Shown: positions 7,957-20,229, numbered from the stretch's first letter. The stretch: DNA of 64,000 bases from Bradyrhizobium sp. WSM1417 (GCF_000515415.1 NZ_KI911783.1:1726392-1790391), one strand, 5' to 3'. Translations and numbers: made by a program. The notes: a model not told the origin generated them from the sequence alone.

Positions 7957-8244
7957 CTAGCGGCGGCGGAACTGGCCGCCGCGCTGTCCGGGACGCGGAG
8001 GTCCGCCCATCCCGCTCGGACGTTCGTCCTTGTGGCGGAAAATCAGCCGGCCCTTTTCGAGGTCATAGGGCGACATCTCCACCGTCACGCGGTCGCCCGC
8101 CAGAGTCTTGATGCGGTTCTTCTTCATCTTGCCGGCGGTGTAGGCGACGATCTCGTGTCCGGCGTCGAGCTGCACGCGGTAGCGCGCGTCGGGGAGGATT
8201 TCGGTGACCAGTCCTTCGAACTGGATCAGCTCTTCCTTAGCCAT
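7957..8244 (-). CDS. infA: translation initiation factor IF-1
   Basis: 95 residues. The first 70 are a standard IF-1 OB fold ([20 protein letters not shown] at the start, then [17 protein letters not shown]). A Gly/Arg/Pro-rich tail of about 22 residues ([18 protein letters not shown]) extends beyond the usual end. IF-1 binds the ribosomal A site during initiation. The gene starts 23 bp after the DEAD-box helicase stop on the same strand, so the two are likely cotranscribed. Confidence 0.95.
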   Translation of the reverse strand: MAKEELIQFEGLVTEILPDARYRVQLDAGHEIVAYTAGKMKKNRIKTLAGDRVTVEMSPYDLEKGRLIFRHKDERPSGMGGPPRPGQRGGQFRRR

Positions 8245-8267
8245 GAATTTCTCCAGGTCGTGGACGG

Positions 8268-9785
<1,518 letters not shown>

Positions 9786-10288
9786 GTCAAAAGCGGGCGC
9801 CCGGCGCATTCGGCGCGGCGCGCGCAAAAGGGTGTCGAGAGGGACACCTGCGTGTTTGGGGTGTCGGATGGCTTGATGGGATGGGGCAAGCCAGACGCCC
9901 GTAAGGGCTTAAGAACACGCGGCTCGCAACGGTCTCTGATTCGCAAGAAACCTCGGCCCCCATATGGAACATTGAGGCGGCGCTTTCAAGGCAGGCGCTC
10001 CACAAATGGTGATCGCGGTGCAGAAATAGTTATGCCGGAAATTTAGCCAGAGTGAGAAAGTTGCTCAGAAAATAGCCTGCCTGCCGCATTCGCATACATT
10101 TGAATTGCTCAATGTTTAGGCGACGCGGCCATGGCAATGCTTCGTTTTCTGTCGATTTCTCCAGCGAAATCAATGGCCTAAGATGTGTCTGATCCATGGC
10201 ACGGTTCTTGCGAATCCGTTAATCGCAGGCGGCCGTTGGGGCCGTTTCGCAGCGTTTTTCACGTCTGCGTCAGGGAGATGAGACACTC
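9786..10288. other. divergent intergenic region between rhlE and urtA
   Basis: 503 bp without a supportable gene. On the rhlE side, a 6-bp hairpin (GGTGTC with GACACC) followed by CTTTTG on the minus strand lies at 9827-9848, about 45 nt before the helicase start, and a tight GCCC-TTAC-GGGC hairpin lies at 9897-9908. The middle (10028-10190) is relatively AT-rich. The urtA side carries the sigma-54 promoter. Confidence 0.7.
10197..10212 (+). promoter_or_regulatory. sigma-54 (RpoN) promoter of the urt operon
   Basis: TGGCACGGTTCTTGC matches the RpoN consensus TGGCAC-N5-TTGC. The invariant GG (10198-10199) and GC (10210-10211) are separated by exactly 10 bp. Transcription would begin near 10223, giving a leader of about 65 nt before urtA. 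RpoN plus NtrC control of urea uptake is usual in proteobacteria. No full NtrC site was found by eye. Confidence 0.88.
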
Positions 10289-11611
10289 ATGCATAGCAAA
10301 TCCACTCACGATATAGCGGCGCCATTTAGCCGCCGTGGCGTTCTCGCCGCGACCGCCGGACTGATGCTTGGTCTGGCTTCCATTTCCGGTGCGAAAGCCG
10401 CGGACGACACCATCAAGGTCGGCGTGCTTCATTCTCTCTCCGGCACCATGGCCATCAGCGAGACCACGCTGAAGGACACCATCCTCTTCCTGATCGACGA
10501 GCAGAACAAGAAGGGCGGCGTCAACGGCAAGAAGCTCGAAGCCGTCGTCGTCGATCCCGCTTCGAACTGGCCGCTGTTCGCCGAGAAGGCGCGCGAGCTG
10601 ATCACCAAGGACAAGGTCTCGGTCGTGTTCGGCTGCTGGACCTCGGTGTCGCGCAAGTCGGTGCTCCCGGTATTCAAGGAGTTGAACAGCATCCTGTTCT
10701 ACCCCGTGCAGTACGAGGGCGAGGAGAGCGAGCGCAACGTGTTCTACACCGGTGCCGCGCCGAACCAGCAGGCGATCCCCGCCGTCGACTATCTGATGAA
10801 GGACGAGAAAGTGAAGCGCTGGGTGCTCGCGGGCACCGACTACGTCTATCCGCGCACCACCAACAAGATCCTGGAAGCCTATCTGAAGTCCAAGGGTGTC
10901 GCCCAGGAAGACATCATGATCAACTACACGCCGTTCGGTCATTCCGACTGGCAGACGATCGTGGCCGACATCAAGAAGTTCGGCTCGGCCGGCAAGAAGA
11001 CCGCGGTGGTCTCGACCATCAACGGCGACGCCAACGTTCCTTTCTACAAGGAGCTCGGCAACCAGGGCATCAAGGCGAAGGACATCCCGGTCGTCGCGTT
11101 CTCGGTGGGTGAGGAAGAACTCGCCGGCATCGACACCAAGCCGCTGCTCGGCCATCTCGCCGCCTGGAACTACTTCCAGTCGATCAAGTCGCCGGAGAAC
11201 GAGAAGTTCATCAAGGCGTGGCAGACCTACACCAAGAATCCGAAGCGCGTGACCAACGATCCGATGGAAGCGCACGTGATCGGCTTCGACATGTGGGTCA
11301 AGGCGGTCGAGAAGGTGAAGTCGACCGATCCGGACAAGGTGATCGATGCGCTCCCGGGCATCGAAGCCAAGAACCTGACCGGCGGCACCTCGAAGATGCT
11401 TCCGAACCATCACATCACGAAGCCGGTGTTCATTGGCGAAATCAAAGCCAACGGCCAGTTCGACGTGGTGTGGAAGACCCCGGGTCTTGTCGCGGGCGAC
11501 GCCTGGTCGAAGGAGCTCGACGGCTCCAAGGACCTGGTCGGCGACTGGGTCGGCAAGAAGTGCGGCAACTTCAACACCAAGACCAACAAGTGCCTCGGCT
11601 CCGGCTCCTGA
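10289..11611 (+). CDS. urtA: urea ABC transporter substrate-binding protein UrtA
   Basis: 440 residues. The N-terminus has a twin-arginine signal (SRRGVLAA followed by a hydrophobic stretch ending GAKAAD). The Peripla_BP family fold follows, with the UrtA-specific wording GVLHSLSGTMAISE and GCWTSVSRKSVLPVF. It captures urea in the periplasm for the UrtBCDE permease. It is the first gene after the sigma-54 promoter and is separated from urtB by a strong stem-loop. Confidence 0.96.
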   Translation: MHSKSTHDIAAPFSRRGVLAATAGLMLGLASISGAKAADDTIKVGVLHSLSGTMAISETTLKDTILFLIDEQNKKGGVNGKKLEAVVVDPASNWPLFAEKARELITKDKVSVVFGCWTSVSRKSVLPVFKELNSILFYPVQYEGEESERNVFYTGAAPNQQAIPAVDYLMKDEKVKRWVLAGTDYVYPRTTNKILEAYLKSKGVAQEDIMINYTPFGHSDWQTIVADIKKFGSAGKKTAVVSTINGDANVPFYKELGNQGIKAKDIPVVAFSVGEEELAGIDTKPLLGHLAAWNYFQSIKSPENEKFIKAWQTYTKNPKRVTNDPMEAHVIGFDMWVKAVEKVKSTDPDKVIDALPGIEAKNLTGGTSKMLPNHHITKPVFIGEIKANGQFDVVWKTPGLVAGDAWSKELDGSKDLVGDWVGKKCGNFNTKTNKCLGSGS

Positions 11612-11639
11612 TCCGGATCTGACGCTCCATTGCGCGATC

Positions 11640-11669
11640 GGAGAAGGCGGCGATCCCGCCGCCTTCTCC
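11640..11669 (+). promoter_or_regulatory. 13-bp stem-loop between urtA and urtB
   Basis: GGAGAAGGCGGCG, loop ATCC, CGCCGCCTTCTCC. The arms match perfectly, and the hairpin is followed by ACCCTTTTCTG. It could be a partial terminator or a 3' stabiliser that keeps urtA mRNA in excess over the permease message, as expected when a binding protein is needed in larger amounts. Confidence 0.75.
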
Positions 11670-11695
11670 ACCCTTTTCTGCCGGGGTCTTTCACA

Positions 11696-13303
11696 GTGCC
11701 AGCCAATTTGTCCGCCCGCCTCTGTTCGCTCCTACTCTCGTTGTTCCTGATCGCGTTCGCACTTCCGGCCCTGGCCGGCCCGTTCGAGGATGCGGTCGCC
11801 AAATTCGCCAACGACGATTATTCCGACACGGAAGAGGCCATCGGCGTGGTGGCGAGCAGCGGCAATACGCTGGCCTTTCCGATCATCAGCGCGCTCCAGG
11901 ACGGCCGGCTCATGGCCGATCCTGATAGCAAGAAGGTTTACGTCACCGGTACCGACGGCAAGTCGATCGATGCCGCGACCGGTCAGGCCGTGGCCAGCGT
12001 GCCCGACAGTGCAAGCGCGGTCCGCCTCAACAACCGCCTGCGCCGCAGCGTGGATGCCGCGATCGGCAGCCTGACGCTGCAGTCACCCGACATCGGAGCG
12101 CGGCTCCAGGCTGCGCAATCCGTCTTCAAGTCGCATGAGGAGACCTCGCTCGAAGCCGTGGATGGCGCGCTCGCCAAGGAAACCAACCGATCGGTCAAGG
12201 CTGCGCTGGGCGACGCCCGCGCGGCGATCCTGTTGTTCAAGCCCGATGCCACCGAGGTCGAGAAGCTCGAAGCCGTTGCCACCATCAAGGCGCGCGGCGA
12301 CCAAGAGGCGATGGCGCTGCTCACCGGCATGGGCGACCAGCCCGCCTCGGTGACCAAGGCTGCCGCGAGTGCAATCGGCTCGATCCAGAGTTCGCTCGCG
12401 GTCTGGTCGATGGTGCAGAATGCCTGGTACGGCCTCTCGCTCGGTTCGGTGCTGCTGCTTGCCGCGATCGGGCTTGCCATCACGTTCGGCGTGATGGGCG
12501 TCATCAACATGGCCCATGGCGAGATGGTGATGATCGGAGCCTACACCACCTTCGTGGTGCAGGAGGTGATCCGCACCCGCTATCCCGGCCTGTTCGACTA
12601 TTCGCTGCTGATCGCGGTGCCGCTCGCCTTCCTGGTGGCCGGCGCGCTCGGCGTCGTGATCGAGCGCAGCATCATTCGCTTTCTTTACGGCCGTCCGCTG
12701 GAGACGCTGCTGGCGACCTGGGGCCTGTCGCTGGTGCTGCAGCAGGCGGTGCGCACCATGTTCGGCCCGACCAACCGCGAGGTCGGCAATCCATCCTGGA
12801 TGAGCGGCGCGTTCGAGCTCGGCCAGATCACCATCACCTATAACCGGCTCTGGATCCTGGTCTTCACGCTCGCGGTGTTCGTCATTCTGCTCGCGATGTT
12901 GCGCTACACGGCACTCGGGCTCGAGATGCGCGCGGTGACGCAGAACCGCCGCATGGCGGCCTCGATGGGTATCGCGACCTCGCGCGTCGATGCGCTGACC
13001 TTCGGCCTCGGCTCGGGCATTGCCGGCATCGCCGGCGTGGCGCTGTCGCAGATCGACAATGTCAGCCCCAATCTCGGCCAGAGCTACATCATCGACAGCT
13101 TCATGGTCGTGGTGTTCGGCGGCGTCGGCAATCTCTGGGGCACGCTGGTCGGCGCCTTCACGCTCGGCATCGCCAACAAATTCCTGGAGCCGGTCGCCGG
13201 CGCCGTGCTCGGCAAGATCGCCATCCTCGTTCTCATCATCCTGTTCATTCAAAAGCGGCCGCGCGGTCTGTTCGCGCTCAAGGGCCGTGCGGTGGAAGCA
13301 TGA
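11696..13303 (+). CDS. urtB: urea ABC transporter permease UrtB
   Basis: 535 residues from GTG 11696, chosen because it begins directly at a signal peptide (ending ALAGPFEDA). The frame also stays open 66 bp upstream across the stem-loop. The first 240 residues are an extracytoplasmic helical extension typical of UrtB. The rest is a LivH-type permease with about eight spans and the INMAHGEM loop. It overlaps urtC by 4 bp (ATGA). Confidence 0.94.
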   Translation: MPANLSARLCSLLLSLFLIAFALPALAGPFEDAVAKFANDDYSDTEEAIGVVASSGNTLAFPIISALQDGRLMADPDSKKVYVTGTDGKSIDAATGQAVASVPDSASAVRLNNRLRRSVDAAIGSLTLQSPDIGARLQAAQSVFKSHEETSLEAVDGALAKETNRSVKAALGDARAAILLFKPDATEVEKLEAVATIKARGDQEAMALLTGMGDQPASVTKAAASAIGSIQSSLAVWSMVQNAWYGLSLGSVLLLAAIGLAITFGVMGVINMAHGEMVMIGAYTTFVVQEVIRTRYPGLFDYSLLIAVPLAFLVAGALGVVIERSIIRFLYGRPLETLLATWGLSLVLQQAVRTMFGPTNREVGNPSWMSGAFELGQITITYNRLWILVFTLAVFVILLAMLRYTALGLEMRAVTQNRRMAASMGIATSRVDALTFGLGSGIAGIAGVALSQIDNVSPNLGQSYIIDSFMVVVFGGVGNLWGTLVGAFTLGIANKFLEPVAGAVLGKIAILVLIILFIQKRPRGLFALKGRAVEA

Positions 13304-14478
13304 CCCCTCACATGCTGACGCGATCGCTGGACCGCGGCGCGACAATCTTCCTTGCCGTCGTCGTGGCCTGCGGCATCCTCATCCCGCTCTCCAACCTGCT
13401 GCTGCCCGCGGGCTCGTTCCTGCAAGTGCCGACCTATCTGGTCGCGCTCTGGGGCAAATACGTCTGCTACGCCATACTGGCGCTCTCGATTGACCTGATC
13501 TGGGGCTATTGCGGCATCCTCTCGCTCGGCCACGGCGCCTTCTTCGCGCTCGGCGGCTACGCGATGGGCATGTACCTGATGCGGCAGATCGGCAGCCGCG
13601 GCGTCTACGGCAACCCGATCCTGCCGGACTTCATGGTGTTCCTGAACTATTCGAAGCTGCCCTGGTACTGGTACGGCTTCGACATGTTCTGGTTTGCCGC
13701 GCTGATGGTGCTGATCGTGCCGGGGCTGCTCGCCTTTTGCTTCGGCTGGCTCGCCTTCCGCTCCCGCGTCACGGGCGTGTATCTGTCGATCATCACGCAG
13801 GCGATGACCTATGCACTGCTGCTTGCCTTCTTCCGCAACGATTTCGGCTTCGGCGGCAACAACGGCATGACCGACTTCAAGGACATTTTGGGCTTCAACG
13901 TGCAGGCCGAGGGCACGCGTGCTGCGCTGTTCGCGCTGAGCTGCCTGGCGCTGATCGCCGGCTTCCTGATCTGCCGCGCCATCGTCTCGTCCAAGCTCGG
14001 CAAGGTTCTGATCGCCGTGCGCGATGCGGAATCGCGCACGCGCTTCCTCGGCTACCGCGTCGAATCCTACAAGCTGTTCGTGTTCACGGTGTCGGCCTGC
14101 ATGGCCGGCGTCGCCGGCGCGCTCTATGTGCCGCAGGTCGGCATCATCAACCCGAGCGAATTCGCGCCGGGCAATTCGATCGAGGCGGTGATCTGGGTTG
14201 CGGTCGGCGGCCGCGGTACGCTGGTCGGCGCTGCGCTCGGCGCCGTCGTCGTCAACTACGCAAAGACGTTCTTCACCTCCGGCATGCTCGCACCTTACTG
14301 GCTGTTCATGCTGGGCGCCATGTTCATCCTGGTGACGCTGCTGCTGCCCAAGGGCATCGTCGGCACGTTCAACGCCTGGTGGGACTCGTCGACGGAAAGG
14401 CGCGACGCCGCGACCATTGCGAGCGCTGCGGCCGAGGACGGCGTGACCGAACCCAAAATGGCGGAGGAAGCGCAATGA
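13300..14478 (+). CDS. urtC: urea ABC transporter permease UrtC
   Basis: 392 residues, a LivM-type permease with about ten spans. Family wording includes LSIDLIWGYCGILSLGHGAFFALGG cut at the GYCGILSLGHG core (residues about 68-78), and GRGTLVGAALGA near 303-315. It pairs with UrtB to form the membrane channel for urea. It overlaps both neighbours by 4 bp, which suggests translational coupling throughout urtBCD. Confidence 0.95.
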   Translation: MTPHMLTRSLDRGATIFLAVVVACGILIPLSNLLLPAGSFLQVPTYLVALWGKYVCYAILALSIDLIWGYCGILSLGHGAFFALGGYAMGMYLMRQIGSRGVYGNPILPDFMVFLNYSKLPWYWYGFDMFWFAALMVLIVPGLLAFCFGWLAFRSRVTGVYLSIITQAMTYALLLAFFRNDFGFGGNNGMTDFKDILGFNVQAEGTRAALFALSCLALIAGFLICRAIVSSKLGKVLIAVRDAESRTRFLGYRVESYKLFVFTVSACMAGVAGALYVPQVGIINPSEFAPGNSIEAVIWVAVGGRGTLVGAALGAVVVNYAKTFFTSGMLAPYWLFMLGAMFILVTLLLPKGIVGTFNAWWDSSTERRDAATIASAAAEDGVTEPKMAEEAQ

Positions 14479-15236
14479 ACGTCATGGACACCCGCGCGAC
14501 CTCCGCAATGCTGTATCTCGACGGCGTGCACGTCTCGTTCGACGGCTTCCACGCCATCAACAACCTCTCGCTGACGCTCGAGCCCGGCGAGATGCGCGCC
14601 ATCATCGGCCCGAACGGCGCCGGCAAGACCACGATGATGGACATCATCACCGGCAAGACCAAGCCTGACGAAGGCACCGTGCTGTTCGACGGCGTCACCG
14701 ATCTGACGCGGCTGGACGAGACCCGCATCGCCGAGCTCGGCATCGGCCGCAAATTCCAGAAGCCGACCGTGTTCGAGAGCCAGACCGTGCAGGACAATCT
14801 GTTGCTCGCGCTCAATGTCGACCACAGCGTCAAGGGTACGCTGTTCTGGCGCGGCAGCCGGGCAGAATCCGAACAGATCGACAAGGTGCTGGAGACGATC
14901 CGTCTCACCGATGCCCGCAACCGTCTCGCCGGCAGCCTCAGCCACGGCCAGAAGCAGTGGCTCGAGATCGGCATGCTGCTCGCCCAGGATCCAAAACTGC
15001 TTCTCGTCGACGAGCCCGTCGCTGGCATGACCGACGTCGAGACGCATCTCACCGCCGAGCTGCTCAAGGAAATCAACAAGACCCACACCGTGATGGTGGT
15101 CGAGCACGACATGACGTTCGTGCGCGAGCTCGGCGTCAAGGTCACTTGCCTGCACGAGGGGACCGTGCTCGCGGAAGGCACCATCGACCAGGTCTCGTCC
15201 AACGAGCGGGTCATCGAAGTCTATCTGGGGCGGTGA
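14475..15236 (+). CDS. urtD: urea ABC transporter ATPase UrtD
   Basis: 253 residues from ATG 14475, which overlaps the urtC stop as ATGA. Walker A is GPNGAGKTT, the signature is the LSHGQ variant common in UrtD, and Walker B is LLLVDEPVAGMTD. The frame is open far upstream through urtC, but the family start is clear (residues 12-20: MLYLDGVHV). It is one of the two ATPase subunits of the urea importer at the inner membrane. Confidence 0.95.
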   Translation: MNVMDTRATSAMLYLDGVHVSFDGFHAINNLSLTLEPGEMRAIIGPNGAGKTTMMDIITGKTKPDEGTVLFDGVTDLTRLDETRIAELGIGRKFQKPTVFESQTVQDNLLLALNVDHSVKGTLFWRGSRAESEQIDKVLETIRLTDARNRLAGSLSHGQKQWLEIGMLLAQDPKLLLVDEPVAGMTDVETHLTAELLKEINKTHTVMVVEHDMTFVRELGVKVTCLHEGTVLAEGTIDQVSSNERVIEVYLGR

Positions 15237-15239
15237 GCG

Positions 15240-15935
15240 ATGCTTGAGGTCAAGGACATCAACCTGTTCTACGGCGCGGCGCAGGCGTTGCGCGGCGTGT
15301 CGATCGCGGCCGAGCCCGGCAAGGTCACCTGCGTGCTCGGGCGCAACGGCGTCGGCAAGACCTCGCTCTTGCGCGCCATGGTCGGGCAGTACCCGATCTC
15401 ATCAGGCGCGATCGTGCTCGACGGCAGCGATATCACGGGCCTCAAGCCCTATGAGCGCGCGCGCAAGGGTATCGGCTTCGTGCCGCAGGGGCGCGAGATA
15501 TTTCCGCTTTTGACGGTCGAGGAGAATCTCAAGACCGGCTTCGGCCCGCTCAGGCGCGAGGACAAGCACATTCCGGACGATGTGTACTCGCTATTCCCGG
15601 TGCTGCAATCCATGCTCGGCCGGCGCGGTGGCGACCTCTCCGGCGGCCAGCAGCAACAGCTCGCAATCGGGCGGGCGCTGGTGATGCGGCCAAAGCTGCT
15701 GCTGCTCGACGAGCCGACCGAGGGCATCCAGCCCTCGATCATCAAGGACATCGGCCGTGCCATCTCGTACCTGCGCAATCTCGGCAACATCGCCATCGTG
15801 CTGGTCGAACAATATCTCGACTTTGCCTGCGAACTCGGCGACAGTTTTGCGGTGATGGATCGCGGCGCGGTGAAGTTCACCTGCGATCGCTCCAATCTCG
15901 ACGCGAGCGAAATCAGCCGCCAGATGGCGCTGTAG
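15240..15935 (+). CDS. urtE: urea ABC transporter ATPase UrtE
   Basis: 231 residues. Walker A is GRNGVGKTS, the signature LSGGQQQQ and Walker B LLLLDEPTEGIQ. UrtE is the LivF-type partner of UrtD. It starts 3 bp after urtD. ureD follows 31 bp downstream with a GGGGAGG ribosome site, so transport and urease genes probably share a transcript from the sigma-54 promoter. Confidence 0.95.
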   Translation: MLEVKDINLFYGAAQALRGVSIAAEPGKVTCVLGRNGVGKTSLLRAMVGQYPISSGAIVLDGSDITGLKPYERARKGIGFVPQGREIFPLLTVEENLKTGFGPLRREDKHIPDDVYSLFPVLQSMLGRRGGDLSGGQQQQLAIGRALVMRPKLLLLDEPTEGIQPSIIKDIGRAISYLRNLGNIAIVLVEQYLDFACELGDSFAVMDRGAVKFTCDRSNLDASEISRQMAL

Positions 15936-15966
15936 GCCATTCTGCCGCGACCGGCTGGGGAGGCGG

Positions 15967-16797
15967 ATGCGCAGCGACGTTTTAGCGACATCTTCGGTGT
16001 TCGAAGCCAACCGTGCCCGCGGCGCGGTGCGCTTCGACGTCCACGCGCGCGACGGTGTGACGCGTCGCGGGATCTTGCATGAGTCCGGCTCCCTGCGCGT
16101 GCGCTTCCCTTCGCCGGAGGACGAGGGGCTCTCCGGCGTGTTCGTCAACACGGCCGGTGGTGTCGCCGGCGGCGATCGCTTCGACATCGAGATCGCGGCC
16201 GCAGATGGTTCGAAGCTGACGATGACAACGGCGGCCGCGGAAAAGGTCTACCGCGCGCCTGGGCAGGCGGCGGAGCTTAATATAGCGCTGAAGGTTGCCG
16301 CAGGCGCACATCTCGGCTGGCTGCCGCAGGAGACGATCCTGTTCGACCGGGCGCGCGTGCGGCGCCGCTTCGATATAGATCTCGATGCGACTGCCTCGCT
16401 CCTGCTGTGCGAGATCGTGGTGTTCGGCCGTACCGCCATGGGCGAACGGATGGCGCAGGGCGAGTTCGTCGACCGCTGGCGGCTGCGTCGCGGCGGCAAG
16501 CTCGTGTTCGCCGAGACCGTCAGGCTCGACGGCGATATCGGCGCAAAGCTTGCGCGATCGGCGGTGGCGAAGGGCGCGGCTGCGATCGGCACGGCGCTGA
16601 TCGTGCCCGGCGACGGGGCCCTGATCGAGCGTCTCCGCGAGGCCTCGGAATCCTTCGCGGGCGAGGTCGGGATATCCGCCTGGAATGGCTTTGCAATGGC
16701 GCGGTTCTGTGCCCAAGATGCTGCGCGCCTGCGCGCCGAAATGATGACCGTGCTGGCGCGCACCGGTGCGCCGCTGCCGCGGCTCTGGCTGAATTGA
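15967..16797 (+). CDS. ureD: urease accessory protein UreD
   Basis: 276 residues, UreD/UreH family: FVNTAGGVAGGDRFDIEI near residue 58 and TTAAAEKVYR near 86. With UreF and UreG it forms the complex that delivers nickel to apo-urease. It precedes ureA by 24 bp. The length is normal. Confidence 0.95.
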   Translation: MRSDVLATSSVFEANRARGAVRFDVHARDGVTRRGILHESGSLRVRFPSPEDEGLSGVFVNTAGGVAGGDRFDIEIAAADGSKLTMTTAAAEKVYRAPGQAAELNIALKVAAGAHLGWLPQETILFDRARVRRRFDIDLDATASLLLCEIVVFGRTAMGERMAQGEFVDRWRLRRGGKLVFAETVRLDGDIGAKLARSAVAKGAAAIGTALIVPGDGALIERLREASESFAGEVGISAWNGFAMARFCAQDAARLRAEMMTVLARTGAPLPRLWLN

Positions 16798-16821
16798 CGA
16801 AGTGAACGGAAGAGATTTCGT

Positions 16822-17124
16822 ATGAACCTGTCTCCCCGCGAAAAGGACAAGCTTCTGATCTCGATGGCGGCGATCGTGGCCCGCCGCCGGCTGGATCGCG
16901 GCGTCAAGCTCAACCATCCCGAGGCAATCGCGCTCATCTCCGATTTCATCCTCGAAGGCGCGCGCGACGGCCGCACCGTCGCTGAGCTGATGCAGGCGGG
17001 CGCGCAGGTCCTCACTCGCGACCAGGTGATGCCGGGAATCCCAGAGATGATCCACGACATCCAGGTCGAGGCGACCTTTCCGGACGGCACCAAGCTCGTC
17101 ACCGTCCACGAGCCGATCAGGTAG
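16822..17124 (+). CDS. ureA: urease gamma subunit
   Basis: 100 residues, the exact usual length. It begins [13 protein letters not shown] and contains [20 protein letters not shown] near 31-50. It is the smallest structural subunit of the (UreABC)3 nickel enzyme that hydrolyses urea to ammonia and carbamate in the cytoplasm. ureB follows 10 bp downstream. Confidence 0.97.
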   Translation: MNLSPREKDKLLISMAAIVARRRLDRGVKLNHPEAIALISDFILEGARDGRTVAELMQAGAQVLTRDQVMPGIPEMIHDIQVEATFPDGTKLVTVHEPIR

Positions 17125-17134
17125 GAGTGAGAGC

Positions 17135-17440
17135 ATGATTCCCGGCGAACTCTTCATCCAGGACGGCGAGATCGAGCTCAATGCCGGCCGCAAGACCGTG
17201 ACGCTGACGGTTGCCAACACCGGCGACCGCCCGATCCAGGTCGGCTCGCACTACCATTTCTTCGAGACCAACCCGGCCCTGAAGTTCGACCGCAAGAAAG
17301 CCCGCGGCATGCGCCTCGACATCGCCGCGGGCACCGCGGTCCGCTTCGAACCCGGCCAGACCCGCGAGGTCCAGCTCGTCGCTGTGGCCGGCAAGAAGAC
17401 GATCTACGGCTTCCGCGGCGACGTGATGGGGAAGCTGTGA
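17135..17440 (+). CDS. ureB: urease beta subunit
   Basis: 101 residues. It begins MIPGELF and has the conserved [13 protein letters not shown] segment near residues 28-40 and [13 protein letters not shown] near 76-88. It is a separate beta subunit, as in most proteobacteria. The next gene is not ureC but an HD-domain protein starting 57 bp downstream. Confidence 0.97.
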   Translation: MIPGELFIQDGEIELNAGRKTVTLTVANTGDRPIQVGSHYHFFETNPALKFDRKKARGMRLDIAAGTAVRFEPGQTREVQLVAVAGKKTIYGFRGDVMGKL

Positions 17441-17497
17441 ATTCCACAGGAACGAGCGTGGCGCGGCACGGTTGAGGCGAATACGGAGGACTTTGCC

Positions 17498-18037
17498 ATG
17501 CTCTCACCTGTCCGCCTCGTCTCCGAAGCCGCCGAACTCGCCGCGCGCCGCCACAACGGCATGGCGCGCAAGGGCCGCGGTCATGAGCCTTACATCAACC
17601 ACCTCGCCGAGGTCGCGAACCTGCTTGCGACCGCGACCGACGGCACCGACGCCGAACTCGTTGCCGCCGGCTGGCTGCATGATGCGATCGAGGACACCGA
17701 CACCACCCGCGAGGAGCTCGCGCAAAAATTCTCCGACCGTGTCGCGTCGCTTGTCGAGGAATGCACCGACGATATGAGCATGCCGAAGCCGGAGCGGCGG
17801 CGGCGTCAAGTGCTCGACGCACCGAAAAAATCGGCTGGCGCCAGGCTGATCAAGATCGCCGACAAGATCAGCAATATCGGCGCGCGCGTACATTCCGATC
17901 CTACGGCCGAGGAACGTGACGATCTCGTCGATTACACCGACTGGGCCGAGCAGGTTGTCGCCGGTTGCCGCGGCGCCAACTCCTGGCTCGATACGACATT
18001 CGACGACACGGTGCTCACAGCGAGGGCCTCGCTGTGA
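17498..18037 (+). CDS. HD-domain phosphohydrolase (SpoT/MESH1-like) inside the urease operon
   Basis: 179 residues with a GGAGG site 7 nt before ATG 17498. The layout follows the HD hydrolase half of RelA/SpoT and MESH1: His in [12 protein letters not shown] (about 19), [16 protein letters not shown] (about 29-44), HDAIEDT (about 64-70), then [12 protein letters not shown] (about 115-126). These are the metal-binding His/Asp positions of the family. No synthetase or regulatory domain follows. Relatives act on ppGpp or other phosphorylated nucleotides; the substrate here is unknown. It lies between ureB and ureC on the same strand and is presumably cotranscribed. Confidence 0.85.
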   Translation: MLSPVRLVSEAAELAARRHNGMARKGRGHEPYINHLAEVANLLATATDGTDAELVAAGWLHDAIEDTDTTREELAQKFSDRVASLVEECTDDMSMPKPERRRRQVLDAPKKSAGARLIKIADKISNIGARVHSDPTAEERDDLVDYTDWAEQVVAGCRGANSWLDTTFDDTVLTARASL

Positions 18038-18074
18038 GCACCGATCCAAAATTCAAACGCAAACGGGGCTTGTG

Positions 18075-19790
<1,716 letters not shown>

Positions 19791-19929
19791 AATAGCGCCC
19801 AACGCATGTCCCAGGAATATGTCTTGGTCGCATATCGGAGACAGCTTTTCCGGTTTTGCGTTCGATCCCGCCTGGTCTAAGGTCCCGCCGGGTATCTGAA
19901 GCCCAGAAGAAAAGCCGGGAGGATTTCTC

Positions 19930-20229
19930 GTGATCTACGTCGTCGCCACCTTGACCATCAAGCCTGAAACGCGCGCCGAATTCATTGCAGCCGCCACCGC
20001 CTGCATCAAGGAGACGCGGAAAGAGCCCGGCAATATCGCCTATGATCTGCATGAGAGCGTCACCGATCCCGCCAAGATGGTGTTCGTCGAGCAGTGGGAG
20101 AACGCCGAGGCGCTGGTGCCGCATCGCGCCATGGAGCACATGAAGACGTTCGGCCGCGTCGCGGTGAAGTGTTTTACGGCGCCGCCGAAGATCGAAGTGA
20201 TCACGCCCGAGAAGGTCGAGACACGGTAA
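19930..20229 (+). CDS. ABM-fold (antibiotic biosynthesis monooxygenase/YgiN-like) protein in the urease operon
   Basis: 99 residues from GTG 19930, with GGGAGGA 6-7 nt upstream. The ferredoxin-like ABM fold is evident from IYVVATLTIKPETRAEFIAA at the start, then EPGNIAYDLHESVTDP and FVEQWENAEALVPH (His68 region). Members oxidise quinols or other small phenolics without a cofactor; the substrate here is unknown. A 139-bp gap separates it from ureC, and ureE follows 14 bp downstream, so it reads with the accessory genes. Confidence 0.85.
   Translation: MIYVVATLTIKPETRAEFIAAATACIKETRKEPGNIAYDLHESVTDPAKMVFVEQWENAEALVPHRAMEHMKTFGRVAVKCFTAPPKIEVITPEKVETR

Noticed and set aside
10017..10022. GGTGCA considered as an NtrC site for the urt promoter
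   Set aside because: Only one half-site, with no matching TGCACC at the right spacing, and it is 180 bp from the promoter.
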